A stretch of DNA of 6,892 bases from the NCBI GenBank assembly GCA_025351615.1, contig JANXVP010000063.1, forward strand, positions 1 through 6,892, written 5' to 3'. The notes under the pieces are model-generated. The model was given only the letters and a program-made list of their open reading frames with translations, was not told the origin of the DNA and searched no databases. Shown here piece after piece: positions 6,637-6,892 of this stretch (within the stretch, counting starts at the first letter, position 1; the number at the start of each line of letters is the position of its first letter). This DNA comes from Ramlibacter sp. Its GTDB lineage: Bacteria; Pseudomonadota; Gammaproteobacteria; Burkholderiales; Burkholderiaceae_C. The position numbers were made by a program, and so were the translations under genes.

Positions 6637-6892
6637 GGAGGCCTCCAGGCATCAGGAACAGAACGGCAAGGATGACCACGAAAGCGATCGCGTCCTTGTA
6701 GGCCGACGAAACGAAACCCGCGCCCAGCCCTTCGAGCAGCCCGAGCACGAGCCCACCGACCACTGCCCCGCCGAAGCTGCCCAGCCCGCCCAGCATCGCC
6801 GCGGCGAAGCCCTTGAGCCCGAGCATGATGCCGGTGTCGTAAGACGTGAACGCGATCGGCGCGATCAGCACGCCGGCGACCGCGCCCAGCGC
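6608..6892 (-). CDS. livH: LIV-type ABC transporter permease LivH, C-terminal part (5' end outside window)
   Basis: This is the last 94 residues of an inner-membrane permease of the branched-chain amino acid (HAAT) ABC importer family. The reading frame is open to the right edge of the window, so the start lies outside it. The visible part is almost entirely hydrophobic, with the glycine-rich stretch GLKGFAAAMLGGLGSFGGA that is typical of LivH C-terminal halves, then GGLVLGLLEGLGAGF and a last membrane segment followed by MPGGLLG and a short basic tail. LivH pairs with LivM to form the transmembrane channel. The stop codon lies inside the start region of livM (29-base overlap), so the two should be co-translated. 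The family is clear; the cargo is not readable from this fragment. Members of this family carry amino acids, amides, urea and aromatic acids, and the downstream genes suggest an aromatic acid here. Confidence 0.93.
   Translation of the reverse strand, partial: ALGAVAGVLIAPIAFTSYDTGIMLGLKGFAAAMLGGLGSFGGAVVGGLVLGLLEGLGAGFVSSAYKDAIAFVVILAVLFLMPGGLLGHRRSDRV
6642..6646 (-). promoter_or_regulatory. Ribosome binding site deciding the TTG start of livM
   Basis: GGAGG lies 5 bases before the TTG at 6636, inside the 3' end of livH. It is the only good Shine-Dalgarno match in the region and fixes the non-ATG start. The site is the left half of a perfect 10-base palindrome (GGAGGCCTCC, 6637-6646), so it is followed immediately by its own complement. 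With no loop it cannot fold back on itself as a simple hairpin. Confidence 0.7.

Noticed and set aside
6637..6646. Palindrome GGAGGCCTCC as an operator or RNA switch at the livM start
   Set aside because: The sequence is also livH coding, has no loop for folding, and is explained by the ribosome binding site followed by its complement; nothing else supports a regulator site.

Overview
The window is GC-rich and very densely coded. Every supported gene is on the minus strand, so the operon reads from the right-hand edge (6892) to the left-hand edge (1). The codon style and the compact layout point to a betaproteobacterium of the Burkholderiales. A GC hairpin of the form GCCCCC-CGA-GGGGGC between two genes resembles an intergenic motif I remember as frequent in Comamonadaceae. 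That placement is inference; no rRNA or other taxonomic marker is present.

In transcription order the right half (about 6892-4135) holds four components of a branched-chain-amino-acid-type (HAAT/LIV) ABC importer: the C-terminal end of the permease LivH (cut by the window edge), the permease LivM, and the ATPases LivG and LivF. All three junctions overlap. A periplasmic binding protein would be expected nearby but is not in the window. Next, 18 bases after livF, comes a small hotdog thioesterase resembling fluoroacetyl-CoA thioesterase FlK, with its Thr/Glu/His triad intact (4116-3709).

The left half encodes a molybdenum/iron-sulfur oxidoreductase of the DMSO reductase superfamily: a 918-residue catalytic subunit (3650-894), a 217-residue subunit with sixteen cysteines for four [4Fe-4S] clusters (897-244), and the first 53 residues of an NrfD/PadD-like membrane anchor (161-1, cut by the window edge). 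From remembered family sequences the best match is phenylacetyl-CoA:acceptor oxidoreductase (PadBCD), which oxidises phenylacetyl-CoA to phenylglyoxylate with quinone as acceptor in anaerobic phenylalanine/phenylacetate breakdown. The catalytic subunit has no Tat signal, which fits a cytoplasmic CoA-thioester substrate.

The working model is an aromatic-acid operon: import by the LIV-type transporter, CoA-ester oxidation by the Mo enzyme with electrons passed through the Fe-S subunit to the membrane anchor and quinone, and a thioesterase that may release CoA from the oxidised intermediate or rescue trapped CoA. The points most worth a second look are a 21-codon mini-ORF that bridges thioesterase and padB with an ATGA overlap at each end, the missing third cysteine in the N-terminal Fe-S motif of PadB, the thioesterase-PadB pairing, and a double GC hairpin between padC and padD. 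No promoter, terminator, tRNA, CRISPR array or mobile element was seen.
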